Source of the DNA: Vitellaria paradoxa
Taxonomy: Eukaryota; Streptophyta; Magnoliopsida; Ericales; Sapotaceae
Direction of reading: 5' to 3'
NCBI GenBank assembly: GCA_019916065.1
Contig: CM034242.1
Location: 9,368,879 to 9,432,878 of the forward strand
DNA length: 64,000 nt
Below, one piece after another: positions 24,060-36,280 of the stretch (its first letter is position 1; each line of letters starts with the position of its first letter). The translations under genes and the position numbers were made by a program. The notes beneath the pieces were generated by a model that saw only the letters and a list, made by a program, of their open reading frames with translations, searched no databases and was not told where the DNA came from.

Positions 24060-27000
24060 AGGATAAGAGTTGGATTGATTTGTTGAATAGGACGTCCAGG
24101 GAATATGTGGAGGGGATTAAGCAGTTCATTGCCTTCACCAATGAGTTTGATAGCGAGTACATCAGTTGTCCTTGTAGAAAATACGCGAACCGTTATTACT
24201 ACACACGAGATATTGTGCGGGAGCATTTGATTCTAAATGAATTTTGAAGAATTACAAGAATTGGATTAAATATAGAGAAGAGCATGTTTCCTGTCGTAGA
24301 GAGAAAAGCCTTGAGATGGAGGCCGGTGTTACAATAGTTGATCTGATGATCGCGATGCTAAATAATATCGCGTACAAGTTAGCACCCGAAGATAGTAGTT
24401 GTAAGACCAATGGGGCAGGTAAGAGTAATCCTCGCTCGGGTACAGATGAAGAAGCTTTGAGGTATTTTGAAATTTTTGATGATACATAGACAGAATTGTA
24501 TCATGGATGTACGACTTTCAGTAAATTATCATTCATTGTGGAGTTGTTACACTTGAAGGCTTTGAATTAGTGGAAGGACACGTCTTTCGACTTGCTAGTC
24601 CAGTTATTGCACAGAGTGCTCCCATTCAGTGCAAAGGTCGTTAATTCGTATTACCATACTCGCAAGTTAACTGAAAACTCAGGTTTCACATATGAGACGT
24701 TGAATGTGTTGAAATAAAAGAAAAAATAAAATATTGAAAAGAAAAGAATTGTATTGATGTGTGTATTGAATACAATAGAATAGCAACCCTATTTATAGAG
24801 GTGTCAAAGTAGAATCAGAATAGAAATAGAAAACTAAATTAGAATAAGAATAGGAAACTATAAGAAAAACTATAATGAAAAGGAAAAGAATTTCCTAATT
24901 ATAATTTCTAAATTTCTATATCTTATATATGTCAACACCCTCCCTCAAACTCAAGATGGAAAATTAGATACCAACTTGAGTTTGGAGACTAAGAACTGGA
25001 AAGCAATCTCATGAATACGTTGTAACTTTGAGAGATTATACGCCTTGAGAGATCATGAACATAGATTTGACTAGATGCCATAGGATCACGAGTCCAAATC
25101 TACTAACGCGCCTCGAGATCATAAAAAAAAATGTAGATCAGGGGGAAACGTGTTGAATGGCCAAGATATACAAAGCCAAAAGCGCAAGATAGCATGTCCA
25201 TGTCTCCAAATGTGTGATTGGGGTCTTCAATAGAGAAACTGAAGCAGCAACAAATATCTCCAAAAGAGAACATCAAAAGCCAAAAGCGCAAGATAGCATG
25301 TGCATGTCTCCAACAGAGTGATCGAGGTCTTCAATAGAAAAGCTGATGTAACAAGAAGTATCTCCAAAAGAGAAACTTGAAATTTAAAAATTCCAAAAAA
25401 ACTAGATATAGGAATAAACAAAAAATGATATGAAATTGGGTAGAGGAGCAGCGGAGGCAGCGGCGACGCCAGGAAGGGCAACACTGGCGGCCAAAGATGT
25501 GGTTGTTAGATACCTAGTCTACCCAGGATCAAAAACATAGGCTCTGATACCATGTTGAAATAAAAGAAAAAATAAAATATTGAAAAGAAAAGAATTGTAT
25601 TGATGTGTATATTGAATACAATAGAATAGCAACCCTATTTATAGAGGTGTCAAAGTAGAATCAGAATAGAAATAGAAACTAAATTAGAATAAGAATAGGA
25701 AACTATAAGAAAACCTATAATGAAAAGGAAAAGAATTTCCTAATTATAATTTCTAAATTTCTATATCTTATATATGTCAACAGAATGCATGCCCAAACAA
25801 TTGTATGTTATTTAGAAATGAGAATGCCCACCTTGATACGTGCATTGTGTGTAAAGCTTTAAGATGGAAGGACGACGGGGTCGGTCAAAATCGTCAGAGT
25901 AATTTGACGAGTCTGAACCATGGGAAGTTGTCACTGTAAAACAAGTGCAATATTTTTCACTTAAGCCAAGGTTGAAGAGACTCTTCATCTCATCTAAAAT
26001 TTCTAAACCGATGAGATGGCATGTAGAGAACAGTAGGGAAGGTGACAAGTTAACGCACTTAGCTGACTCTCCGGTATGGAAAGACTTTAACAAGAGGCAC
26101 CCTGACTTCGCCCTAAATAGTCATAGTGTGCAGCTTGGCCTGGCTACAGATAGTTTTAGCCCTTTTAGGTCCATAACTAGGGCAAATCATAGTACGTGGC
26201 CGGTGTGTTGGTTCCATATAATCTTCCTCCCTAGTTATGTATGAAACAACACTTTATGATCCTATCCACTCTTATTGATGGACCCAGAGGCCCCGGGGAT
26301 AAGATTGACTTCTATATGCAACCTTTGATTGACTAGTTGAATGAATTATAGGCCGAAAGTGTGATGACTTTTGACTCTGAAGCAAATGAATTGTTCAAAC
26401 TTCGTATTGCATTGTTGTGGACAATCAACAACTTCCCCGCGTATACAAATTTGTTAGGTTGGAGCATGAAGAGGGAATTTGCATGTCCTTGTTGCAACCA
26501 GAGTAAAAAATCAACCTAGCTAAAACATAATAAAAAGTGGGTATACACGGGTCACAGACATTTTCTACCCCCATTGCATAGGTTCAAAAGGGACAAAATG
26601 TCATTTGATGGCACTTGGGAATATGATCCAAAACCATAAATAATGACCGGGGTCGATTTGTTATCACAATTTCACCAGGAGCAAATACGTACAGTATATG
26701 ATTTCCAAGATCTGTTGACCCCCTACTACCCTCTATTCCTAGTGCAAACAGAAAGCGCAGTCATAACTGGAATAAGAAAAGTATTTTCTACGAGTTACCG
26801 TACTTGAAAGACAACATAAAGGCATAACTTGGATGTTATGCACATTGAGAAAAATGTGTGTGATAATATATTATGGACCATTCTCGGTGTCAAGGGGGAA
26901 GTTGAAAGATAGTCCCAATGCTCACCGTGATTTGCAGGAAATGGGTTTGAGAAAACCACTGCACTTACAGTTAAGAGAATCTAACAAGGCATACATGCCT

Positions 27001-28440
27001 CCCGTACAATACATGATGAGTAAAGATGAGAAAGAGACATTCCTCTCCATTTTAAAGGGAGTTAAGGTGCCTAACGGCTGTTATTTTAATATTTCTAAGC
27101 GTGTGAACATGAAAGAAAGAACTTTACAAGGTTTGAAGAGTCATAATAATCACATTCTTATTCAACAACTAATTCCTTTTTCAATATGAAATTATTTACC
27201 TAAGAATGCCGTTGAGCCGTTGATTGAGATGAGTAATTTCTTCAAATAATCGTGTTCAAGAGTTCATCGCACAAATGATTTGAAAAGTCTGCAGGATAGG
27301 ATTGCACTAACATTGTGTCATCTGGAGAAGCTCTTTCCATCGTCATTTTTTTTATGTAATGGCCCACTTGACCATACATTTAACGGATGAAGCCTTGCTT
27401 GGTGGTCCTGTCCAATTTAGGTGGATGTATCTGATTGAGAGGTACATGAATACATTGAAAAGGTATGTGCGTAACAGAGCTCGTCCAGAGGCATCGATAG
27501 CTAATGGTTATTTGATGGATGAGTGTACTAATTTCTACGCTGCATATCTTAATGATGTTGAAACCAAACTAGATAGGTCCTCACATATTAATGATGGTCC
27601 TATTAGAGAGGGCACACCATTTGATCTAGATAACATCGAGTGGATTCAAGCTCATCGCTACATGTTGTTCAACACGCCATCAATTGTGGCATTGATTCAG
27701 TAAGTCAACGATCATGCATATATTTAACTTGTTCATTTTCTCTCTAAATATTCATGCTCATCATTAACACATGTTGCTCTGCATTGCAGGACACACATTG
27801 ATGAGCTCAAACGGGACATGCCTCATGCTACAGAAAATCAAATTCGACAGTCCTATTTTCAATTATTTCACAATTGGTTCAAGAATTACGTATGTATAGA
27901 TATAGTTATTTGTGCTTCAATTTGTTCATATCATATTAGCTTCATGCAACTTTATTCAACGAGTATATGAATTATGTAGGTGTACAATTTTTGACAAACA
28001 AGCGATGGTACGTTGACCGATGAAATGAACCAACTAGCTGATGGTTCGTTTATAATAGCACGACGTTACACAACTTGTGATATCAGTGGGTTCCAATTTC
28101 GTATCAGTAAAGTAGATGAGAAACAAGCAACACAAAATAGCAGTCTTGGTTGTCCTTCTGTTGATGCGAGTTATTACTATGGCCAATTGAAAGATATTGT
28201 TGAAATTATATACAACCACAGGTTAAAATTTTTGTTACTGGGTCAATCTAATCCATGGGACTAAAGTGGATAAGTGCCTATTTATGTTGAAAAATTTCAA
28301 CAATTTGTTATATCGAGATGAGTGAATAAGTAATAAACCATACATATTGGCCTCGCAAGTTGAGCAATTTTACTATGTTAGAGATCCAATGGATTCTAAC
28401 TGGCAAGTTACGGTTAAAATATCAAGGAGGGGGTGTATCA
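24060..28440 (+). pseudogene. tnp2-type CACTA transposase pseudogene
   Basis: The intact protein would bind the element ends and catalyse CACTA transposition. Domains in order: Transpos_assoc (KSWIDLLNRTSREYVEGI, then CPCRKYANRYYYTRDIVREHL, 24062-24246); Transposase_21 (PRLKRLF, MRWHVEN, then PVWKDFNKRHPDFA and LGLATDSFSPF, 25960-26170, and later DVMHIEKNVCDNILWTILG, 26831-26888); DUF4218 (VEPLIEMSNFF to NRARPEASIANGYLMDEC, 27200-27860); DUF4216 (NQLADGSFIIARRYTTCD, 28025-28230). A frameshift after HLILN, many stop codons and a 1,076-bp TRIM interrupt it. A splice-like intron (GT 27700, AG 27789) is still visible, so it derives from a genomic element. Not functional. Confidence 0.92.
24707..25782 (-). 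mobile_element. TRIM (small LTR retrotransposon, 1,076 bp)
   Basis: Two near-identical LTRs (24707-24937 and 25553-25782) begin TGTTGA and end TCAACA. Directly beside the right-hand LTR, at 25540-25552, ggctctgatacca is the inverse of tggtatcagagcc, the initiator-Met tRNA primer binding site, so the element reads on the minus strand. Beside the other LTR lies ccctccctc, the inverse of a polypurine tract. A 5-bp target duplication gaatg flanks it (24702-24706, 25783-25787). The interior, about 615 bp, encodes no gag or pol; an 85-codon minus frame is hydrophobic and looks incidental. LTR identity is high, so the insertion is younger than the decay of its tnp2 host. Confidence 0.95.
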
Positions 28441-28681
28441 AATTGAATGTGATGATCCAAATATTGATGCATTTGCCCAACAAGTTCTCGACAAAAATAT
28501 AGTTGTTCAACGTGATGATGGGTTAAAGAGACCGTTGAAGGAGATACTATTGACTTGCATGACCAATGAAGGGTTGTCCACTTTTTTCCTTCCAAATTTC
28601 AAGGATATGTTTAACTTTTTGTTTAAGAATGATTTTAGTCACTGCATGAAATTTATTTATGTTATGAATATATAAACAGAT

Positions 28682-29700
28682 ATGTCAGGACGAAAAAAGA
28701 GAGATTGTCTGCGTACGATGGACGAGTTACTGTGTCAAGGCTGGGCTCGTACACCAACAGGGGACCTTAGCCGACCGATGCCTTTGGTAGGTCCCTCCAC
28801 CACGTCTATAGGGGACCACAGCTCACCGACACCACCAATGGGTCCTCCCACCATACATCACACACCTACACCCAATTTATTATCACCTCAAGTCCAGCCA
28901 TCCACCCGGGGGCCAACCCCATCGACACTTGCATTGGCACGATCTAGATCTTCCTTGTCCACACTAGTAGGGCCTTCTTCATCTACAGCTACTACTTCAG
29001 CCTCCGGGCGCAGTGATATAATTTTAAATTTATGTTTAACACTTAAATGAAATAATTTTAACTTTTATTTAACTAATACAAGTTTAATGTTAATAGGTTC
29101 TACTACGACGATTACATCTTCTAGCAGGCAGGGGCCCTGCTAGAGAGATTCCTTCATGGAATTCCGGTACCTGCTATGACGTGCAGTTTGACGACACATT
29201 CCACCTAGTTGGGGCAAGAGCTCTTCATGGAATTTCGGTACCTGCTATGACGTGCAGTTTGACGACACATTCCACCTAGTTGGGGCAAGAGCTCGCCAAT
29301 TTATTAGCCAGTTGGGCCGTATAGTACGGGACCCACACATATTCCCCCTGACTGTGCTAAATTGGACTGCCTTTCCTCAAGATACATTAGATCAACTTTG
29401 GGGGAAGGTTAAGGTAAGACATTTATTTTTATCTTAACTTCATGGTTATTATACAATGTGTCAATTTACAATACTTTTTGGCTAATAAAATTTTTCTGTC
29501 CTACTCAAGATAATTTGAGGTCGTGTTCTGATGACTTTTAGCTAGTTTGCATGGCAAAGTGTCAGAAGTTGTAGAAAAATCACAAGAACAAGGAGAAAAA
29601 AGACCATTGGGAGAAAACATGAATGCCCCGAACCTTCTTCAACGAGTCCTGAGGGGCGTTCTCCCCTCACAATGGCCTGAGCTGGTCCAGTACTGATCGA
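28682..29700 (+). pseudogene. Second CACTA ORF with Transposase_24-like domain, broken
   Basis: Downstream of tnp2, an ATG opens a 122-codon segment (MSGRKKRDCLRTMDELL, then a Pro/Ser/Thr-rich linker). After a gap the conserved part reads FDDTFHLVGARARQF, then HIFPLTVLNWTAFP and LDQLWGKVK, like the Ptta/En/Spm (PF03004) domain. In CACTA elements this second product is a TNPA-like DNA-binding factor that recognises subterminal repeats. A 71-bp tandem duplication at 29152-29293 shifts the frame, and stops follow near 29576. Non-functional. Confidence 0.8.
29152..29293 (+). repeat. 71-bp tandem duplication in CACTA ORF 2
   Basis: Two adjacent copies start with cttcatggaatt at 29152 and 29223, differing at one visible base (ccggtacc versus tcggtacc). 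The period is not a multiple of three, so it breaks the frame. Confidence 0.93.
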
Positions 29701-29814
29701 GCAAGGGGGTGAGGTGAGTAGTTGATACTATTTTATTAATTTCATTTAATAATTAAGACAAGCTTTGTAAACAAAACTATGCAAAACAATGTTCCCTATA
29801 ACATTGGATCAGCA

Positions 29815-30300
29815 GCTTATTTATCTTGGGCTTATTATTTCAAGATTCTATTCTGGACCATAAAGAGTCGTAAACTTGAGTTGCTAGCCATACTGTTGTT
29901 GTCGCCTTGTTTGAAGCAAAACTTTCGTTGCCTTCAACAACTGGTGCTTTTACCTTGAAGTAATCGACTATCTATCTAATTACTACACATGAGCACGCTA
30001 TTATTCTTCGAGTTTGGTGTTTTAAATTAATATCATTACCCTGTAATTTCTGGATTGTTCTCTAATACTACTAGTATTATGTTGTCACTAAGTTGAATGT
30101 AAATCATAATTCCCATGTAGTTCCTTTTGAGTTTATGTTAAGTGTGTGTGTGTTTTAGTGTGTATTTGCAGTGTGATTGCTGTACCCAACTACTATATTG
30201 TAACATGATTACATTTCATAATTCATTTGAGCTCATGCATACATACATATAAAGTAATTCATTTTGCTATATGTGGTTGACAAATTTAGTTTTGCATTTA
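29815..30300 (+). pseudogene. Detached 3' tail of a third ankyrin/PGG gene copy
   Basis: Aligns with the last part of exon 2 and the 3' UTR of the ankyrin gene (17810-18230). YLSWAYYFKI matches the last membrane segment, CLKQNFRCLQQLV corresponds to CLNKNIRCLHQIG, and the downstream noncoding words ttggtgttttaaattaat and ttcatttgagctcatg are kept. Exon 1 and most of exon 2 are missing, and the CACTA remnant sits where they would be. It has no start and cannot be functional. Confidence 0.8.
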
Positions 30301-30639
30301 TGAAAGGATGAATTACACTTACACCCCCTAAACATTTGGATAACTACACATACATCTCCTAAACATTTGAAATTTACAGAAACATCCCTTATTTTGAAAT
30401 GTTACTAACCCAGAGCCCCTCCGTTCGGGTGCCGTTAGGGTTAAAGGTTAAATGATGACGTCACTCATAAAATGATGTAATATACCAACTATGCCCTTCA
30501 TTTAACCTTTCATCATTCTTTCTTTCATCAGCCCTCTAATGAAGAAGTTGCAATCTTAGGCCAAATAGATACAGACAAAGACAAATGAAGAAGACGAACC
30601 AATTGGGGAAAAAATCGAAGAACATCAGTTTTATATTTT

Positions 30640-30830
30640 TATTTTATGGTAATTTCATTTTTGTTTTCTAAAATAAATTTTGAAAACATAAGTAATCAAA
30701 TGTATTATGAGCTATTTTTTTTTATTTTCAAAAGCGTGAAATGAAAAATAAGTTCAAAATAAAAAAAATAAAAAATAAAAACAAAAAACAAAAAATGGAA
30801 AAATAAACCCAATGCCACCTAATTCTTCGT
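30640..30830. mobile_element. MITE fragment nested in the long-TIR element
   Basis: Contains ttttctaaaataaattttga, gaaaacataagtaatcaaat and a right end aaacccaatgccacctaa, matching the family of 14315-14647. The left end is missing. Confidence 0.6.
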
Positions 30831-32249
30831 ATTCTTTTTGTAAAATTCTATGTAATTTTTTAATTTTACAAATACTCATCAACTCCTCTTAATTTATCTC
30901 AGTTTTTCTTTCTATCTTCTTATCCCATAAATAATAATTGAAATAAAAAAGAGCTGAGTTTATTTGCACTCCAAAAATAACTTATTACACTTCACTTTAC
31001 TTTTTCATTAAATAAATTATAATGAATTCCAACAAAAACCTTAGGCATTTAGGATAATGAAAAAATTATTTTTAAAAGCTAAAATAATTTTTAATTATAT
31101 TTATATTTTTAATAACAATATAAAATTAAATTTCATTTCATAAATCAATTAAGTAAAAAAATTAATTTCTTTCAATCTTTTTGTTTACAAACTTTATCAT
31201 ATTAATTCTTATCATCATTCTCGATTTATTTAGTAAGATTTTATATGATTCTTTCAATTCTTATAATCTAGTAATATATTTTAAAAATAATATAATAAAA
31301 TAAAATGTAAGTGTAGTAAATATTAAATAAATAACTTACCAAAAATTTGTCAAAATAAATAAATAAATATCAAAATGATAAAGAGATATGACAAAAATTT
31401 GTAAGTATGTTGAAATAAAATAAGTTATTTTCTTATTTGATTATGTTATAAAATAAATTAAAATTTGTTTTTATATAATTTTTGAAAATGTAAACAAAAA
31501 TAAAATTTATTTTGGTCTTTTAATTTTTTTTTTACATAAAACCTACGAATATCTTATTATCTTTTACCATTACTATTTTTTCTCACAAAATCATAAATTC
31601 AAAATAGAATCTCTCATAATTTTTTCACCATTCATATATAAAAAAAATAAAACTATAAAAAAATATCTAACTAGAAAATTAATTAACTTTTAAGTGTACT
31701 GATAGATTTACCAAATAACCGTAAGTATATTTCTTTTGAAAACTTAATTTGATTATTTACAATAACAAATATTTTATAAAAAATCTAAAATTAGAAATTT
31801 TTATCATAATAAGGTAATTCATATGTGTAAGTGAATTTAAAAAAAAATTAGATTATAATTGTGGCATGCTTATCAAAATATCCAAGAGAGAATTGATAAG
31901 TTGAATTTTGTATATATATAAAAAATAATAATTTTTATTATAAAATAAATGTATTATAATATTATAATTATATCTTGAATTAAATTTTGTATAAGGATTT
32001 TTATGATATTATAAGTATGTAAAATATATGTCAAAAGAAATATAAGTAATTGTGTAATTTTAATTAATTAAAAAATAAATTACTATTTGTAAAGTCCAAA
32101 TGTACTCACATAAAAATTTATCACATTATACGTTTACTCTAGTTAAAAATAAAAGAATAAAAGTGTGTAGTGTCCATCAAGTGTAATTAAGGGTAGTTTT
32201 GTTACTACGATTCAAAATTTAATAGTGTCAGGCACAATAGTGTCGGATG
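30831..32249. other. AT-rich interior of the long-TIR element
   Basis: No coding frame, RNA motif or repeat array could be supported. Confidence 0.5.
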
Positions 32250-32584
32250 GGGGTTTAGGTTAGTAACCGTTCAAAATAAGAGAGATTTCTGTAAATTTCA
32301 AATGTTGAGGGGTGTATGTGTAGTTATCCAAACGTTTAAGGGATATAAGTGTAATTTTCCCTTTATTAAAAGTAGTAGGCACAAGTACAATACCCTTATT
32401 GTATGTATTTGGTTAGGGCATATAGGGGGTTTTGAATGAAAAAAAATTGAAAAAATTAGTATAAAAATGACACATAATAAAAATTTAACTAAAGAAAATT
32501 AATAACTTTTAATAAAATTTGATAAACTAAAACAATCCATAATACGCGTGAATATATTAATAGTAGGGATACACCGAAAAAAAA

Positions 32585-32870
32585 AAAAAGTGAACTGGGC
32601 AACTTTTACATGGCAAGACCACAGTATTTGATGGTATTCATTAAACTATTACTAATACATAGAAGTTGTCAGATTGAGAAATGGTCTAACAGCACTCTCA
32701 AGTTATACCATCTGCTATTCAATAATTAGACATCCTTTCGAGGAGGAATTGTACACAAAGCGTCTGACTTTTTAATAATTCTTTAAATGTACTTTGTTTA
32801 GACTTCTACAAAATGAACATGCATGACTCTGCTAGTCTAATTGATCCTTGTTGTTAATCAATAGCCCATT
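32585..32870 (+). repeat. Distal upstream block of the expansin-like gene (copy 1)
   Basis: Shares with 41530-41900 the collinear words gggcaac, accacagta, actaatacat, ataccatctgct, aggaattgta and ttctttaaatgt.ctttgttt. It lies 480-760 bp upstream of the expansin-like ATG, so it belongs to that gene's 5' flank. The second copy has no gene. Confidence 0.75.
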
Positions 32871-33197
32871 GCTTTTCAGCTTTCAACCCGCCCCCCCAAC
32901 AAAAAAAAATTAATGTATATCAATTCAAAATTGTCTAATCCGGATACAGATTAAAATACCATGTACCTCGTCCATCCACATTTCTCAAATTAAACCACAT
33001 CCGTTGACTTGGAAGCCTCTAGATTTGATGGCTTTTGGTGGGCCATCGAACCCAAGGAAACAGATTCATTTCATTCTTAGATATTTTAAAATTATACTGT
33101 GATTCACTGAACGATATAAAAACAAATATTAAAAAATATTGTCTACCTTGTTTACATTTTCCCCAGTTTTGTGTTCTGCGTGACCTACCCAAACAAC

Positions 33198-33207
33198 TAT
33201 AAATATG
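33198..33207 (+). promoter_or_regulatory. TATA box of the expansin-like gene
   Basis: ctataaatat lies about 140 bp before the ATG at 33347, in a good position for a plant promoter with a leader of about 110 bases. Confidence 0.65.
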
Positions 33208-33346
33208 TGTTATGCATATGTGAACTTCTCATCTCTAAAACCTTTTCTTCGACATCTTCACAATACCATTGTTCTTTGAAAACTCTCTAATTCTTCATCT
33301 TCTCACAATTCTTGATTTGGGAAGTTATACTTTTGTGTAAGAAGAA

Positions 33347-34771
33347 ATGGGTTTTGAACCTAAAAGCGTTTACTTTCTACTTTGTATCATGGTGTTTTTG
33401 CCCGCACTTTGCTCCTCAATGGACATTTACGTGTCCTCTAGAGCTACCTACTACCGTAGCTCTGACGGCATGGGTACTCCAAGTATGTATATTATAATAT
33501 TCTCTTGATTACATGTTGTATTTGTTATATAATCAGAAAATTTTATCCAAAAAAAAAAAAAATTGTCAAATTAATAGGGTAACGAAAAGCATATTTTTAA
33601 TTAAAAGGAAGTTTTTGTTACGCGGTTATCATTGTCTTGTGAATATAATTCCTTCTTTTGTGATAAAGTAGCAATTTCTTGCATTAAATTGTCTACATTG
33701 ATTCATTTAGTAACATTAATTATTATTATTTATGGTTTAATGTTTTTAAATTAGCTGGAGCATGTGGCTTTGGTAAATATGGAAGTATCGTTTACAATGG
33801 CTCGGTCACTGCGGTATCTAATAAATTGTATAAAAATGGATTCGGTTGCGGCGCATGCTATCAGGTAATTTAATTTTTGTGCTTTCATTCAAATTAGAAA
33901 GTAATTAAGTGTTCATTTTTTGAGGAGATTGTGCCTTTTTAGATCAAAATTCAAATAGCAATGTGTAGTTATTGCGAATTATAACTTAGAAGAAAATAAA
34001 TAGATCTGGTGAGACATTTCTGTATAAATTTTGAAATACCATGAATAAAAATGTTCATCAATGTATGTTAAAAAGTATGAAATTAAGTAAAAAAAATAAT
34101 AAGCTTTTGTAGCAAGCCAAATGGAAGATGATTTATATACAGTTATTGTTTCCTTATGTATGAGTTAGGTTCGGTGCAAGATTCCAGAACTTTGCAGCAG
34201 AGAAGGAGTGAAGGTGGTGGTGACGGATCACGGTGAAGGCGACAGAACAGACTTCATCCTAAATAGTAAGGCTTATGAAAGTATGGCCCGTCGTCCAAAG
34301 TTGGCCTCCAAGTTGATATCTTATGGGGTGGTTGAGGTGGAATACAAAAGAGTTCCTTGTGAGTACAAAGGTCGCAACCTTGCAGTCAAAATTCACGAGT
34401 ACAGTAGGTTTCCTGACTATCTAGCCATAATCCTTCTGTACCAATCTGGCAAAAACGACATCACATCAGTTGAACTATGGCAGGTAGAGTAGTCAACTAA
34501 TCAATTTAGTTTAGACCTAGTTTGGTAAATTGAATAGTTGATTGATTTTAGTGTATATATTGTCTCGAAACAGCCTATTAACAGAGAATGGAGCAGCATG
34601 AGAAACGCCTATGGTGCAGTATGGGACATGCCAAACCCGCCAAAAGGTGTGCTTACCCTCAGAATCAAAGTGAATGGCAGTGCAGGGAAGAAGTGGATCG
34701 AGTTGGTTCGAGTAATTCCTACTAAATGGAAGGCTGGTGCTGTCTATGCAACAAATGTCAAGCTCGCTTGA
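33347..34771 (+). CDS. Expansin-like B protein (four exons, 252 aa)
   Basis: Predicted secreted cell-wall protein of the expansin-like B (EXLB) family; wall-loosening activity is not established for that family. Exons: 33347-33482, 33755-33864, 34169-34483 and 34574-34771, all with GT-AG introns and matching phases (1, 0, 0), ending at TGA. Residues 1-24 form a signal peptide (hydrophobic VYFLLCIMVFLPALC). The double-psi beta-barrel domain contains GACGFGKYG (47-55), NGFGCGACYQ (73-82), VRCKIPELC and VVVTDHGEGDRTDF. The C-terminal CBM63-like domain contains AYGAVWDMPNPPKG, SAGKKW and IPTKWKAGAVY. The HFD motif of true expansins is replaced by TDF, as expected for expansin-like proteins. Length matches the family's roughly 250 residues. 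It appears intact. Confidence 0.94.
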
Positions 34772-34975
34772 TGAGCTCCATAAAATCTCAATCCTAATAT
34801 CTACTTATATATATATATATATCTAAATATGTGCAGCGAAAAAGCTCCTTATAATGTGTTTTTTTAATTAAGTGAACAAAGTTGTGTGTCGTTTTTAGCG
34901 GATTTAGAGCAAGTGCTCTTTGCCGCACTGAATAATGGGTATTGGGTTATGTGTTTTGTTCATCAACGAAATATG

Positions 34976-34981
34976 AATAAA
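34976..34981 (+). terminator. Polyadenylation signal AATAAA
   Basis: A canonical AATAAA lies about 205 bp past the stop of the expansin-like gene, preceded by T/G-rich sequence (ttgtgtgtcg, ttatgtgttttgtt) resembling a plant far-upstream element. Confidence 0.6.
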
Positions 34982-34984
34982 AGC

Positions 34985-35611
34985 TCAACTTAATTTGATT
35001 TTTATTTTTGTTTTTATTTTCTTTCTTTAGAGTTAATTAAAGTGTTAAAGGATGTTTTCACTTCAGGAAATAGTAAATAATAGTACTTAGCCCGTTGGTG
35101 GTAAAATACATGAGTTAAATTTATCCTAGAAAAATAATTTAACTTGAGAAAATTTTGTGAGAACATTGCGAATGTATACTTGACCTCAGCATGTACGTGC
35201 ACACTAGCAACTCAAGAGTCTCATATTAATTATTGTTCGACTAAATTTAGCATTTTTGTTTTTAATTAACTCTCTCTTTACCAATTCTTCTTGTCTGCTT
35301 TTATCAAAATCAAGGAAATTAAATAGATTGAAGTATTATTTTTTGTTAAAATATTTGCATAACATAACTTTATTTATCTTTCCATAAAAATGTAATAAAT
35401 TGAAGGAAAGCTCAAAAACATTTTTATAGTATGCTAGTGTTCAAAAAGTAAATCTTCAAGTTAGTAAATATAAGTTTTTAAAACCATTTAAAAAATTTTA
35501 AATGTTTAAAAATGTGTAAATAATTTCTATTATGTAAATATTTTGATTATGTCATTATTTTAGCTCAAGCACGTAACAAAATATTATTGGTTAGAATTTA
35601 CTATAATTAAC
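34985..35611. other. AT-rich intergenic sequence
   Basis: No gene, repeat edge or RNA motif could be supported. Confidence 0.5.
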
Positions 35612-36195
35612 ATTTGTAAAAGGGTTATTACAATAATATTCAAATTATGCAAGGCCTATTTGTATTTAACTAGATGTGCACGAGTTGTTCTCATAATATC
35701 CCAAAACATAAGTTCAATTTACCATTAAAAGTATCATGTTTTGAATAATATTATCATAAAATATATTTAATTTCCCCAAAATACATTTAGTGCTAGATTT
35801 ATTGTGATGACGATAACATTACATCACTAAAATTATTTTTAATTATAAAATTTTATATGATGAGTAGGCTTAGAAACATATTTTTATTGAGTCGAGTAGA
35901 ATGGAGTTATTACTATAATATTCAAATTATGCATACCCTATTTGTATTTAACTAGATGATCATGAGATGTCCTTATTATTACCCTAAACAGTAAGTCCAA
36001 TTTACCATTAAAAGTATCATGTTAATTTGAATAATATTATCACAAAATATATTTAGTATCCTCAAAATACATCTAGCGTCGGATTTATTGTGATGATGAT
36101 AACATTACATCACTAAAAGTATTTTTAATTATAAAATTTTATATAATTACTAAACTTAAAAACATATTCTTATTGAGTCAAGTAGGATAGAGTTG
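35612..36195. repeat. Tandem duplication, about 290-bp period
   Basis: Two copies (about 35612-35904 and 35905-36195) share taatattcaaattatgca, tttgtatttaactagatg, accattaaaagtatcatgtt, gataacattacatcactaaa and a final tattgagtc.agtag. Substitutions are spread throughout. Noncoding. Confidence 0.85.
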
Positions 36196-36280
36196 AATAT
36201 GAAATTATTAAGAAAATTATAAATTCAAACATAGATCTAAATTTGTCAAGTCCATAATTTCTCAATCCATATTAAGACCT

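Larger units (their letters stand above)
20016..29760 (+). mobile_element. Decayed autonomous-type CACTA (En/Spm) element
   Basis: The region holds, in order, a GC-rich subterminal-like segment, a tnp2 transposase pseudogene and a second ORF with a Transposase_24 domain, the usual two-gene layout of plant CACTA elements. The proposed left end, cattactagggg at 20016, would be a one-base variant of cactactagggg; no matching right end or target duplication was found. The right limit is set only by the ankyrin gene tail that follows. Later insertions include a TTA-flanked MITE and a TRIM. Confidence 0.7.
30303..32364. mobile_element. Long-TIR element, about 2.06 kb (MULE-like?)
   Basis: The two ends are inverted repeats of about 110 bp. 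The left reads aattacacttac, tttggataactacacatac, catttgaaatttacagaaa and ttattttgaa; the same words in the same order appear when the right end (32250-32364) is inverted. No transposase is encoded; the interior is AT-rich. Long TIRs suggest a Mutator-type non-autonomous element, but I could not identify a 9-11 bp target duplication, so the superfamily is unproven. Confidence 0.75.

Noticed and set aside
25227..25484. Hydrophobic minus-strand protein inside the TRIM
   Set aside because: TRIM interiors are noncoding; the frame is low-complexity Leu/Phe-rich and matches no gag or pol motif.
33312..33497. 61-codon frame at the start of the expansin-like gene
   Set aside because: It is out of frame with the real exon 1, which starts at ATG 33347 and carries the signal peptide and conserved phase.
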